From Cyclobacteriaceae bacterium (GTDB lineage Bacteria > Bacteroidota > Bacteroidia > Cytophagales > Cyclobacteriaceae): DNA of 64,000 bases. Shown piece by piece: positions 1 to 8,585 of this stretch. The notes beneath the pieces were generated by a model, which saw only the letters and a list, made by a program, of their open reading frames with translations, was not told where the DNA came from and made no database searches. How positions within the stretch are numbered: position 1 is the stretch's first letter; the number at the start of each line of letters is the position of its first letter. The stretch lies in the NCBI GenBank assembly GCA_019638255.1, contig JAHBUD010000001.1:2108001-2172000 (forward strand), written 5' to 3'. Made by a program: the position numbers and the translations under genes.

Positions 1-462
1 ATTTCGCTGATCGATTTGCAGGGTAAAGGCCTCATACGAAGTGTTTCCGGTGTCCCCAACCGGCACCTCAATGCGCACCAGATCAAGTTTGGCATTGTAG
101 TTATACGAACCCCATAATCCGTTTTCTTTGTTGAGTATGAATATCCATTTTTCAGGTTCGGGTATGGTGAATATGGAGTAGGTTCCGGCAGGAATCAGGT
201 TTCCACCAAAGTAGGCATCACGCGTAAGCGTAATTTCAGTTGCCTCATTGGCACCAGTGCGCCAAACCTCATTGTAGGGTACCAGTTTACCAAACACTTC
301 GCGCCCGCGTTTGTGGGGTTGACTGTAGGTTACTTTGATATAGGTATCCTTATATCGTGCTGAAACTATGGCCACCGGACTAAGCCGTGGCTTGACAGCT
401 TGTTGTGCAACTGCAATATTAACTGCGAGAACAAGTTGGAGGAGAATTAAAAGACGATGCAT
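1..462 (-). CDS. DUF2911 family secreted protein (3' part beyond window)
   Basis: The reading frame is open from the ATG at 462 to the first base of the window, so the C-terminus is missing. The protein starts MHRLLILLQLVLAVNIAVAQ, a clear signal peptide, and continues with segments typical of DUF2911: VTYSQPHKRGREVFGKLVP, then WRTGANEATEI, then PAGTYSIFTIP. This family is common in Bacteroidota and has no settled function; it is exported to the periplasm or outer membrane. An in-frame ATG at 474 (MVQT...) is an alternative start. It is divergent from the deaminase gene at 545. Family assignment is firm; function unknown. Confidence 0.85.
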   Translation of the reverse strand, partial: MHRLLILLQLVLAVNIAVAQQAVKPRLSPVAIVSARYKDTYIKVTYSQPHKRGREVFGKLVPYNEVWRTGANEATEITLTRDAYFGGNLIPAGTYSIFTIPEPEKWIFILNKENGLWGSYNYNAKLDLVRIEVPVGDTGNTSYEAFTLQIDQRN

Positions 463-544
463 TGTTTGAACCATTCGACAACATTAACTTGGCGAATATA
501 AAGGCTTGCCTTAAGAATTATAAACCCTTAATAGAAAACCGCTT

Positions 545-1027
545 ATGGAACGTCCGGCTTTTGATGATATTTTTATGGAATTGGCCGTAAACCTTGCCAA
601 GCGTTCACATTGCATTAAACGTCATGTGGGGGCAGTTCTGACAAAAGACACTCGGATTATTTCCATTGGCTACAACGGACCACCATCAGGAACGCACAAT
701 TGTGATGAAGAATGGCCTGAAGTAGGTTGTCCGCGCGACTCAAAAGGTGGATGTTCCCTGGCTATTCATGCAGAGCAGAATGCCATCTTATATGCTGTGA
801 AGAATAAAACTTCGGTGGAGGGCTCCACACTTTATGTTACACTTTCACCTTGCCTGGCTTGCGCCCGGATTATTTATTCCATGGGGATTACCCGTGTGAT
901 TTATTTGAACTCCTATGCCGAGCACAAAGGGCTTGCATTGGATGAAGGTGTTGATTTTTTAAATCGATTTGGTGTGCAGGCCGATAAATATCATGGCCAG
1001 CTCGCCAACGTAACCCACATGATTTAA
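545..1027 (+). CDS. dCMP deaminase family protein (ComEB-like)
   Basis: Cytoplasmic zinc-dependent deoxycytidylate deaminase, which converts dCMP to dUMP and so feeds thymidylate synthesis (thyA lies at 24807). The 160 residues match the family length. The zinc ligands are visible as HAE (His75, proton-shuttle Glu77) and SPCLAC (Cys103, Cys106). An extra CPRDSKGGC stretch at residues 62-70 is the usual insertion of the ComEB/dCMP deaminase subgroup. Start ATG at 545 gives the expected N-terminus; there is no Shine-Dalgarno, as usual for Bacteroidota. Related members act on other cytidine compounds, so the exact substrate is inferred from family. Confidence 0.9.
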   Translation: MERPAFDDIFMELAVNLAKRSHCIKRHVGAVLTKDTRIISIGYNGPPSGTHNCDEEWPEVGCPRDSKGGCSLAIHAEQNAILYAVKNKTSVEGSTLYVTLSPCLACARIIYSMGITRVIYLNSYAEHKGLALDEGVDFLNRFGVQADKYHGQLANVTHMI

Positions 1028-1033
1028 GTAGGT

Positions 1034-1351
1034 TTACTTAAGTGCTTTCTCTAAATCAGTAATAAGTTTTGTGGGAACTGCTTTTGCGTTTTTAGTTTTA
1101 ATCCGCTTTAAGGCTACTAATGCCAAGGTACAGTTTTGAATCAGGCCAACAGGGTTTTTGTCATAGCGATAGCTACCCAGGCACCAGGCAATATCAGCTT
1201 GCAGCTGGTGCTCATCATTAAGCGCTTGTAATTTTTCAATAACCTGCTCGCTTACTTTTTCGATCGAAACGGAAGATGTTGCTTTAGGCTTGCGGGGAGC
1301 AGCGGCTTTTTTTGCAGGAGCTTGGGTGGATTTCTTTTCAGCTTTAGCCAT
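1034..1351 (-). CDS. Small basic protein with histone-H1-like tail
   Basis: A 105-residue protein if translation begins at the ATG at 1351 (MAKAEKKS); a longer frame would need a TTG at 1390. Residues 1-30 are rich in Lys, Ala and Pro (KKSTQAPAKKAAAPRKPK), like the DNA-binding tails of bacterial histone-H1-like proteins. Residues 35-105 look folded and helical (VSEQVIEKLQALNDEHQ, then CLGSYRYDKNPVGLI). I do not recognise the folded part. It lies next to the 22-residue KKAAKK peptide at 1552-1620 on the same strand, beyond that peptide's terminator. DNA binding is inferred from composition only. Confidence 0.7.
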   Translation of the reverse strand: MAKAEKKSTQAPAKKAAAPRKPKATSSVSIEKVSEQVIEKLQALNDEHQLQADIAWCLGSYRYDKNPVGLIQNCTLALVALKRIKTKNAKAVPTKLITDLEKALK

Positions 1352-1497
1352 GACGGTGTTTTTAGTTATCAGATTTAATAATTGAGTCAAAATTACTGTG
1401 TTAAGGTAGGGTGTTCCAAGCTGAAAGACTATAATATTTACGCAACCGTGTGAATGTACTGTTAATCCGACTCTTTCATAACCGTATAAAAAGACGA

Positions 1498-1526
1498 AAG
1501 GGAAGTAATTCTAAATTACTTCCCTT
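1498..1526 (-). terminator. Rho-independent terminator of the KKAAKK peptide gene
   Basis: Perfect 13-bp inverted repeat: AAGGGAAGTAATT (1498-1510) and AATTACTTCCCTT (1514-1526) with a 3-base loop. On the minus strand the stem is followed by TCGTCTTTTTAT, a T-rich tract. It lies 25 bases past the stop of the small gene at 1552-1620. The plus-strand side has no T-run, so it acts on the minus strand. Confidence 0.85.
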
Positions 1527-1551
1527 CGCAAAGTCTTTAGGGGTTACCTAA

Positions 1552-1620
1552 TTACTTCTTCTTCTTGGCAGCTTTCTTAGCTGTTTTCTTCTTAGCTGCC
1601 TTTTTCGCTTTCTTTGCCAT
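1552..1620 (-). CDS. 22-residue Lys/Ala-rich histone-like peptide
   Basis: ATG at 1620 opens a 22-codon frame that ends with TAA at 1552. The product is built only of Met, Ala, Lys and one Thr: it begins MAKKAKKAAKKK, has TAKKAAKK in the middle and ends in four lysines. Such short KKAAKK peptides resemble the tails of bacterial histone-H1-like proteins and should bind nucleic acid non-specifically. That this is a true gene is supported by its own promoter-like sequence (1652-1680) and its own perfect terminator (1498-1526). The role in nucleoid packing is inferred. Confidence 0.7.
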   Translation of the reverse strand: MAKKAKKAAKKKTAKKAAKKKK

Positions 1621-1651
1621 AGCGTTAAATGTTTAAGGTTAAAAAGTTGTG

Positions 1652-1680
1652 AAAAGTTATAACAAAAAATTAATCTGCAA
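1652..1680 (-). promoter_or_regulatory. Bacteroidota-type promoter for the KKAAKK peptide gene
   Basis: On the minus strand a TTG (1680-1678) is followed after 18 bases by TAACTTTT (1659-1652), which agrees with the Bacteroidota consensus TTG-N19-TAnnTTTG except for the last base. It sits about 30 bases before the ATG at 1620, inside a very AT-rich stretch. Confidence 0.5.
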
Positions 1681-1757
1681 AAATTTTTCAATAAAAATTT
1701 TTAGAAGAGCATTTTTTTTCGCAGACACAATCAACCATTTATAGTGCATCGATGCGA

Positions 1758-2780
1758 TCATACGATGTTCACCTCAGGTACTAACTCGACATCAAATTTT
1801 TCTTTCACTGATGCACGGATGTTTGTGGCCAGTGAAAAAATTTCTTCACCTGAAGCAGCATTATAGTTCACCAAAACAAGTGCTTGATGTTGATGAACTC
1901 CGGCATCACCAACGCGTTTTCCTTTCCATCCACAATTTTCGATCAGCCATGCAGCGGGCACTTTAACTGATTGATTTTCAATTGAGTAACCTGGTATTGT
2001 TGGATGAGTTTTTTTCAATAACTCATAGTGTTGTAACGTGATGGCAGGGTTCTTGAAAAAGCTTCCGGCATTACCCAGTACGGTAGGATCAGGAAGTTTA
2101 CTGGTACGTATTTCAATCACTGCATCACTGATGTTTTTTATGGTGGGCGATGTTATGTTGTGTGCGTGAAGTGTGTCGTTAATAGCACCGTATTGGGTGC
2201 TAAGCCGATGATTTTTTTTGGTCAAGGTTAAAGTAACACTTGAAATAAAAAATTTTCCACGAAGTTCCTTTTTGAATACACTTTCACGGTAACCGAACGC
2301 ACATTCCTCTCGGCTGAACGTGTACGCTTCACCCGAAGCAAGGTTAATTCCAACTACTTTTTTGATCACTTCACCAATCTCAACTCCGTAAGCTCCTATG
2401 TTTTGCATGGGTGCGGCACCAACCGTACCCGGAATAAGCGACAAATTTTCAACACCGCCCCAATTGCGATTTACACAATGTAGAACAAATGGATGCCATA
2501 CTTCCCCGGAAGCTACTTCCACAGTAATGTTGTCATCATTTTCCGATTGAGTGGATATTCCCTTGATATTATTTTGAATAATCAACCCATCAAAATCTTT
2601 TGTGAACAGCACATTACTGCCTCCACCAATTATCAGGTGCTGTTCATTGCGGTACAGGTCCGACTGGAATAGCTCATGCAGATCATCGGGTGTTTTTAGA
2701 GTAACGAAATACCGTGCGAAAGCACGAATACCAAATGTATTAAACGCTTTAAGGTCAATGTTCTTTTGAAAGGAGATCAT
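1758..2780 (-). CDS. murB: UDP-N-acetylenolpyruvoylglucosamine reductase
   Basis: Cytoplasmic flavoenzyme of peptidoglycan precursor synthesis; it reduces UDP-GlcNAc-enolpyruvate to UDP-MurNAc with NADPH. The 340 residues match the E. coli-type enzyme. The FAD-binding part shows GGGSNVL (residues 52-58) and IPGTVGAAPMQNIGAYGVEI (about 115-134). The C-terminal domain shows YRESVFK and GNAGSFFKNP, where the Ser is the catalytic proton donor, and ends VPEVNIV with the conserved Glu. It starts with ATG. It is read in the same direction as the lipoprotein gene upstream (85-base gap) but is unrelated to it in function. Confidence 0.97.
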   Translation of the reverse strand: MISFQKNIDLKAFNTFGIRAFARYFVTLKTPDDLHELFQSDLYRNEQHLIIGGGSNVLFTKDFDGLIIQNNIKGISTQSENDDNITVEVASGEVWHPFVLHCVNRNWGGVENLSLIPGTVGAAPMQNIGAYGVEIGEVIKKVVGINLASGEAYTFSREECAFGYRESVFKKELRGKFFISSVTLTLTKKNHRLSTQYGAINDTLHAHNITSPTIKNISDAVIEIRTSKLPDPTVLGNAGSFFKNPAITLQHYELLKKTHPTIPGYSIENQSVKVPAAWLIENCGWKGKRVGDAGVHQHQALVLVNYNAASGEEIFSLATNIRASVKEKFDVELVPEVNIV

Positions 2781-2865
2781 ATAAATGCTGACCTACGAAA
2801 GTGCATAAAAAACCTTATGAGTCCTAAACCAGAAAGATTTGGAAGACTTTAATCGGATCAATTCA

Positions 2866-4059
2866 TCAAAGGCCTTTAATGTCTTCCGAAGCAATTTTTA
2901 TGATGCATATCCGGGGGAAACGACCGGCAAGGTATGTTGTTCCGCATACCGCAAGACCACCATCTTCTGTACTGATTACCTGGGCAATTTCAAAAGGGTT
3001 TGAGAAACCAAGGTACTTGCTGGTGAGGAAAGTGCCGTTGGCCTCATCGTAAAAGTACAAACCGATCTGTTTGGATTTTGTATTACTGCCATAAACCAAA
3101 ACATTCTTCCCTTTGATCTGGGTGCGCAGAATCCTCATGTTGGCGTTTCGTTCAAGCTCAGGAAAAGTATTTCCTCCAAGGTCAACACTCGAAGAAATTC
3201 CAGTGGTATTCAACGTGGTGTTTGGAAGAATGAAATTATCGCCAAAATTAAACCGGGCTGCCGCAAACTTTGCGCTGGTTAATGGCAGCACAGCACTGAG
3301 CCCTCCGTCATCCTGAATGCCCTGCACAACACCGTTTGGATTGTCCTGATTCAAATCGGTAAACACCAGGGAAAATGTATAGTTATAGAAGCCATTGAAG
3401 TAGTAAAGCCCACTGGGAATACGCCCGGCTTCAAACGGATACTGGCGTCCCGTTCTGATAAAATGATTGATTATGGGTTCTTCCACCTGATCGCCAGCGC
3501 CAATGGTAAATCCTTTTTGTTGCGTGGATGTTCCGCTGGTGTTCACCACCGCTATAATCGACTGCTTGGTCAGGTGATTGTAAGTAAGCAGCACAAGGTT
3601 GTTTCCATCAGGCTGCATCGCAGAGGGGTAATATAAATCACCGCTTGTGGTGGTTACGTTAATGTTTTCAAGGTCACTATCGAGCTGGACCAACTGCGCC
3701 TGAAGGGTAAGCGGATCCATGCAGAAAAAGTAATAGCTGCCGCTGATCAGGGCTAGCTGGGCAATGGGGTTAACATAGCTTTCGTCAACCTCAACCTCCT
3801 TTATGAAATTGCCCTTCTTATCGACCTTCATCAGGTAAATGCCGGTAAAGTTCGAATTGCTTAACCTGCGCCCACCAAGGATGAGGTATCCACCATCGGT
3901 GGTTTGAACCATATCAATGGGCAGGAAATCGGAAGTGAACAGGTAATTGTCATAAATCTTGGTGAACGATCGCTGATCGAACTCAGGATTGGTTTCTTCC
4001 ACGCAGGAAGTAATCCAAAGTAAACCTGTTAATAGAAGAGAAAGTATATATTTTGTCAT
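2866..4059 (-). CDS. Lipoprotein with propeller-like repeats, function unknown
   Basis: 397 residues. The N-terminus MTKYILSLLLTGLLWITSC is a lipoprotein signal with the lipidated Cys at 19. The body carries blade-like segments of the type seen in secreted beta-propellers (QTTDGGYLILGG near the start, STEDGGLAVCGT near the end). The first four bases overlap the stop of the barrel gene (4056-4946), so the two are translationally coupled. It is the last gene of the DUF1800-DUF1501-barrel-lipoprotein block. No enzyme motif was seen; a surface or periplasmic role is inferred from the signal. Confidence 0.75.
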   Translation of the reverse strand: MTKYILSLLLTGLLWITSCVEETNPEFDQRSFTKIYDNYLFTSDFLPIDMVQTTDGGYLILGGRRLSNSNFTGIYLMKVDKKGNFIKEVEVDESYVNPIAQLALISGSYYFFCMDPLTLQAQLVQLDSDLENINVTTTSGDLYYPSAMQPDGNNLVLLTYNHLTKQSIIAVVNTSGTSTQQKGFTIGAGDQVEEPIINHFIRTGRQYPFEAGRIPSGLYYFNGFYNYTFSLVFTDLNQDNPNGVVQGIQDDGGLSAVLPLTSAKFAAARFNFGDNFILPNTTLNTTGISSSVDLGGNTFPELERNANMRILRTQIKGKNVLVYGSNTKSKQIGLYFYDEANGTFLTSKYLGFSNPFEIAQVISTEDGGLAVCGTTYLAGRFPRICIIKIASEDIKGL

Positions 4060-4946
4060 CGTTGATCGAGGGTTTTAAATCCGCTGGCCAGGTAACGCAT
4101 GGGAAACAGGCAACCAACGGAAAGGGAAATATTATTCAACCGGATATCATCCATCGCCTCACCAATACCAGACAACCTGTCGCTTCCAAATCGGTTTTCA
4201 GTAGCGTTAATCAAGCTCATGCCTTTGCGGTATTGGATGTCAAGATTAAGGCGAACATTACCAAGATTGTAGTTGGCGCCAACACCACCTAACAGTCCCC
4301 AATAATTGTCAGCAAATAAATCCTTAGCGCCAATAATAACCGGATCGCTGGCGAATTGATTCACGCCTCCAGAGGCATAGTCGGTTCCGGAAACTTCAAC
4401 CGATTTATTGGCATTGATAAGGAAGGAGTAAAATATACCAAGTTGTACGTAAGGTCTTAGCTTATTGCCGATAATATCATATTTAAAGATTAGGGGAGTT
4501 TCTACGTGATCAACTTTTTGTTCGCTTGCGTAAGTGAGTGTTAACTGATTATTGGCATTTTCAGGATCGCTCCATTCAAAGGAATTTGTATAAGTAAACA
4601 CTGAATGGCGATAGGCGGGTTGAAAACTAAACGAGAATCCTTTATAGTAAAAACTAACCTCCAGGGTCACCTGACTTCCGATAGCATTAAATTCATCGTA
4701 TACTTTATCGGTATTTACGGTGGGGTAGTTAACAGGTGAAATGGCGGAGTATCGTTTGTCAATGGTAACCGATGAGAGGTTTGCTCCTGCTTTTAGCCCG
4801 AGCCACCATTGTTTATCCAAAAAATTACCACCCGGTGCGTTTGTTGCCCGACTGTTAAAGGTTTGTGTACTTCGCTTTTTTGGGGGTTGACCTTGTGCTA
4901 TTCCAGTAATCAGTATAGCGAGGGTTAGTAGGTAAAGTATTTTCAT
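4056..4946 (-). CDS. PorT-like outer membrane beta-barrel protein
   Basis: 296 residues with signal peptide MKILYLLTLAILITGIAQGQ. The rest alternates hydrophobic and polar residues as in small outer membrane barrels of Bacteroidota: WWLGLKAGANLSS, then VSFYYKGFSFSFQPAYRHS, then YVQLGIFYSFLINAN, then YNLGNVRLNLDIQYRKGM, ending near LSVGCLFPMRYL. The start lies 3 bases after the stop of the DUF1501 gene and its end overlaps the lipoprotein start by 4 bases, so it belongs to that operon. It may anchor the neighbouring secreted proteins; this is inference from context. Confidence 0.75.
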   Translation of the reverse strand: MKILYLLTLAILITGIAQGQPPKKRSTQTFNSRATNAPGGNFLDKQWWLGLKAGANLSSVTIDKRYSAISPVNYPTVNTDKVYDEFNAIGSQVTLEVSFYYKGFSFSFQPAYRHSVFTYTNSFEWSDPENANNQLTLTYASEQKVDHVETPLIFKYDIIGNKLRPYVQLGIFYSFLINANKSVEVSGTDYASGGVNQFASDPVIIGAKDLFADNYWGLLGGVGANYNLGNVRLNLDIQYRKGMSLINATENRFGSDRLSGIGEAMDDIRLNNISLSVGCLFPMRYLASGFKTLDQR

Positions 4947-4949
4947 TCG

Positions 4950-6650
4950 TTAATTTTTCACAACCAGTTTCTTCGACTGTTCAAATGAGCCGATATTCAT
5001 TTTATAAATATACAATCCTGCCGGGATTCCACTCAAATCAACTTCTACCCGATGCTCACCCGGCTCATAGGTTTGTTTTACAAGTTGCCTGATCGCTTTG
5101 CCCTGGCCATCGTATAACATTACCTGTACCAATCCTTCTGCATTGATTAAGAAGGAGAAGGTAGTCTTTCCTATTGCAGGATTTGGGTGACATTCTCCGA
5201 GATTGAATCGTTCCCTTATAAATGACTCGGTGCTCGAAATAACCTGAACGGCAAGGGGTAGGGGTTCATAGAAACCTCCCTCTTCGCGAGGCCCATCAAT
5301 AAAGTTACCAAAGAAGATATCGTTGTTTATGATTTGCTCGTCTACCAACATCCAGTCTTTTAACAGGTTGGCATATACTTGCCGGTAATCATATTGCATT
5401 TCAATATTGTTCCGGGTCATGTCGGGCACCTGGCCGATTACGCCTGGATTTACCCCACGACCAAACACGAATATCGGACCTCCGGTACCATGGTCTGTTC
5501 CGTAACTTCCGTTGGAGTGAACCCTGCGGCCAAACTCAGAAGTCGTTACTGTTAATACCCTCGACTCCAACCCACGAACTTTTAAATCGTCCTGAAATGC
5601 CTTCATGGCTGTGGAGATATGATACATCAGGGCTGCATGTATACCCATAGTAGGATCATAACTTTCAACCTGCGAAGCGTGCGTATCAAACCCGCCAATC
5701 TTTACCATGAAAACTTTTGTCTTGCAACCTCCGGCTAACAACCGTGCAATAAGTTTTAATTGTGGCGATAGGTGATTGCGCTTACTTCCGGTGGGTGCGT
5801 TAAATGGATAGGCCTCAGGATAAGTAATTGACGTGTTTCCGCCTGCTTGAAAAACCTCATAAAGTCGCTTGGCATAGTCATCGGTTTTCTTTTCCAACCC
5901 TAGTATCCAGTTCATTTCCCTTCCATAGGGTGAGCCATCCAAAAATTCAGGTGGCTTGCCACGCGGATCAATGTCTTTATCCTGGAAGCCTTCCAATTCT
6001 TCTACCAGGTTGGCAAAACCAACCGGGTCGTTTAAGGAAAGTGATGTTGGAATATTGTTTTCCTGATGGAAGATGAGCGACACATCGGTACCCATTTCAA
6101 TCCCCAACGGATCGAGCATATCATCATTCGGAAAATCTTCCGGGTATTCCAATGGTGCGTATTCATGCTTCAGGTATCGACCTACCCAACCCGAAGAAAA
6201 ATAATCATCTGAACCACCCCCCATAAACCAAATGTCTCTTCCACGAAAGTGTGAGCCATTGTTGTTTTTGTAGGAAACACCCTGAACGAAGGCAACTTTT
6301 CCCTGATCATACATGCCCTTCATAGCCTGCATGTCGGGGTGTAAACCAACTTGCTTATTAAGGGGGAGTGTGCTGTCTAATGGAATGTATTTGCGTAAGC
6401 TGTTGCTTTTTGGTATTGCAATGTTTGCCCTCCGGCTGTAATACAAATCATAATCGTCAACGGGTATCAGTGTATTCAACCCATCATTACCGCCATGCAA
6501 TTGTAGTATAATCAGTACCCGGTCACTATCACCTTGCTGTGCCAGTCGCGATAGCGGATTATTAGCCATAACTTTTAATGGTATGCCGTTAATCGCAAAT
6601 GGCAAACTCAGCGCGATGGGTATTTTCTTGAGGAAATTTCTTCGCTTCAT
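4950..6650 (-). CDS. DUF1501 protein with type IX secretion sorting domain
   Basis: 566 residues from the ATG at 6650, chosen over an upstream frame start because MKRRNFLKKIPIALSLPFA is a twin-arginine-like export signal and this ATG lies one base after the DUF1800 stop. The DUF1501 core has LQLHGGNDGLNTLIPVDDY (about residues 50-70), IGGFDTHASQ and TSEFGRRVHSNGS with TDHGTGGP, a sulfatase/phosphatase-like arrangement. The last ~80 residues (LYDGQGKAIRQLV ... IPAGLYIYKMN ... KLVVKN) form a Por/T9SS type A sorting domain, so the protein is delivered to the cell surface. DUF1501 and DUF1800 genes are regularly paired; the substrate is unknown. Confidence 0.9.
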   Translation of the reverse strand: MKRRNFLKKIPIALSLPFAINGIPLKVMANNPLSRLAQQGDSDRVLIILQLHGGNDGLNTLIPVDDYDLYYSRRANIAIPKSNSLRKYIPLDSTLPLNKQVGLHPDMQAMKGMYDQGKVAFVQGVSYKNNNGSHFRGRDIWFMGGGSDDYFSSGWVGRYLKHEYAPLEYPEDFPNDDMLDPLGIEMGTDVSLIFHQENNIPTSLSLNDPVGFANLVEELEGFQDKDIDPRGKPPEFLDGSPYGREMNWILGLEKKTDDYAKRLYEVFQAGGNTSITYPEAYPFNAPTGSKRNHLSPQLKLIARLLAGGCKTKVFMVKIGGFDTHASQVESYDPTMGIHAALMYHISTAMKAFQDDLKVRGLESRVLTVTTSEFGRRVHSNGSYGTDHGTGGPIFVFGRGVNPGVIGQVPDMTRNNIEMQYDYRQVYANLLKDWMLVDEQIINNDIFFGNFIDGPREEGGFYEPLPLAVQVISSTESFIRERFNLGECHPNPAIGKTTFSFLINAEGLVQVMLYDGQGKAIRQLVKQTYEPGEHRVEVDLSGIPAGLYIYKMNIGSFEQSKKLVVKN

Positions 6651-6651
6651 G

Positions 6652-8418
6652 TTAGTGGAGTTGGTATTCAGGCGATTGTAGCATCGCGTTAAATAAATTT
6701 TCAAGCTGGCGCCTTACTGTTTCGGGATCAAATCCGTTGATCCACCGGATGGTCCATGCTCCTTCCGGATCATCATCAATTTTTGGATTTTCCAGGAAGG
6801 ACACCAGAAAATAATTCAATCGTTCCGCAGTAATGGTAGCGGTATCATCAGCGTTGATATCAAACGTTAAGTTATCGCTTACCGGCAATAACTCTTTGGC
6901 CAGTTCAATGATCAGCAATCGTGCATTGGATGCGATAGCCGGAGGGAAATTTGTTTGAACAAAATTCACTACATCAACTTTCAGCATACCGCCCTCCATT
7001 TCGCTTACTAACCTGCGAATAAATTCGTAGCGCCTGGCGAGGTAGTTTACCGTAATCCAGCTTCGGTGGTAAACCGGAAATTGATGGTAGGCATCGTAAC
7101 CAGCCACATCGAAAGGCTGGTAGAATGACATTCCCTGGTTATCCGCAAGGCTGATGATTTCACCGGTTCGACTATAAAATTCCGTAGCAGAAGTGGTGAT
7201 GTCCGGAATTTGGTAATTGAAGAAACGCAGCGTTCCAACAATTAAATCGATAGGGGATTTGATAATGCATCCGAAGTTATCATCATCGAAACCGGCCGCA
7301 GCTTCATAGAAGTGCTGGCTTCTTAAAAGGTTTTCCACTACCGGCTGAAGTTTAAAACCATTGATCCGGAATGTATTGGCCATCTCTGCAATGATGGAAT
7401 CGTGTAGCGAAACAGGTATGTCGTGGTAAACGTAGTACCTGTAAATTCTGCGACAGATGTGCCGAAGTGTTTCCTCCTGCTCGTAAATCATATCAATCAG
7501 CTGACTGATTTCGTCAAAGGCACTTTCCAACGTTGGGTTTCCTCCATTTAACAACAACGGATCGGGTTGTATGATGTAGGGCATTCCGGTATTTGAATCA
7601 ATAAAGCTGTTGCTGAATTGCTTAATGCCGTTATCATGACCGGTTGCGTTTGTATTGCTTCCGCGAACCCGACCGCGTGGAAGATTAGTATCAGGGTCAA
7701 TGTTGGAGAAAGAATTGTCAAAATCGAAACCTGAAAGTACTTGTGCTGCGGCCTGAACATCCTGTTCTTTGAAATAGATGTAATCACCGGGACCTGGTGT
7801 GGGGGGAAGAGAACCTTCCAATCCACGACCAATCGAATACAGTTCGAGTAATTCGCGTGCATAGTTTTCATTGGGGCTTCCTTTCACGTTCAGGTTGCCA
7901 TCCAACAGGCGAAGCATGGCGTTGTCTACACTCACTTTTTTGGTGAGTTCTCTAAAGTTTACTTCGGGCAGGGCCGTAGCATCGAGTGCGAATTGCCTGT
8001 ACAATTGGTTTTGAAAATAAAGCGCGCGACTGCTGCTTATCTTTTCCTGGATGGCGGTAAAATGGGTGTGTAAAAACATCACCAGTTTTTCCCGTACAGA
8101 GTAGGCGAGGCTTTGAGCAGGGGGTACACCTATGCTCAACATTTGCCCGATAAACCACCGTTTGAAATATTCCTCATATTCACCATCCATTTTTTCAGGA
8201 TCGGTAACGCCTGTAATTACCCATTGTCCGTTGGTATCGGGATCCACAGGTATTGGCGGATCGGGAAGTGTTTGATTGAACAGCAGGTTAGTGGCTTGCA
8301 GTGGTGTGAGCCCTGCAAAGGTTTCAATTTGTTCTTTGGTTGGTCCAAAAGAAGCACGCCTTAACAGGTGTGCTGCTCGGTTTAAGCCAAGGGTTCCGGA
8401 GTATTCAGGTAGAGGCAT
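6652..8418 (-). CDS. DUF1800 family protein
   Basis: 588 residues starting MPLPEYSGTLGLNRAAHLLR. Hallmarks of DUF1800 are RRASFGPTKEQIE near the N-terminus, KLVMFLHTHFTA, NENYARELLELYSIGRG and RRIYRYYVYH. No signal peptide is evident at this start; the chosen ATG is the first in the frame. It heads a minus-strand operon and its TAA is followed after one base by the DUF1501 start. The DUF1800/DUF1501 pair is widespread in Bacteroidota and Planctomycetota and is thought to act on extracellular polymers, but no reaction is established. Confidence 0.9.
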   Translation of the reverse strand: MPLPEYSGTLGLNRAAHLLRRASFGPTKEQIETFAGLTPLQATNLLFNQTLPDPPIPVDPDTNGQWVITGVTDPEKMDGEYEEYFKRWFIGQMLSIGVPPAQSLAYSVREKLVMFLHTHFTAIQEKISSSRALYFQNQLYRQFALDATALPEVNFRELTKKVSVDNAMLRLLDGNLNVKGSPNENYARELLELYSIGRGLEGSLPPTPGPGDYIYFKEQDVQAAAQVLSGFDFDNSFSNIDPDTNLPRGRVRGSNTNATGHDNGIKQFSNSFIDSNTGMPYIIQPDPLLLNGGNPTLESAFDEISQLIDMIYEQEETLRHICRRIYRYYVYHDIPVSLHDSIIAEMANTFRINGFKLQPVVENLLRSQHFYEAAAGFDDDNFGCIIKSPIDLIVGTLRFFNYQIPDITTSATEFYSRTGEIISLADNQGMSFYQPFDVAGYDAYHQFPVYHRSWITVNYLARRYEFIRRLVSEMEGGMLKVDVVNFVQTNFPPAIASNARLLIIELAKELLPVSDNLTFDINADDTATITAERLNYFLVSFLENPKIDDDPEGAWTIRWINGFDPETVRRQLENLFNAMLQSPEYQLH

Positions 8419-8585
8419 AGTGAAAAATGATCAATACCGACAATTTTATCCTACAAATTTCTAAAATAAACTCATTTCACGGATAAAGCGCATATATAGC
8501 CGACTATTGTAGCTATTATCCTTCTATTTAGGTTTACCTCATGTTTAAGATAAGGTTAATTGTGGTGTGTCAGTAAATTTGAGCC

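Noticed and set aside
8574..8581. TAAATTTG box before HMG-CoA lyase
   Set aside because: A perfect -7 match but only 4 bases from the ATG and without a spaced TTG; a leaderless transcript is possible but not supported.
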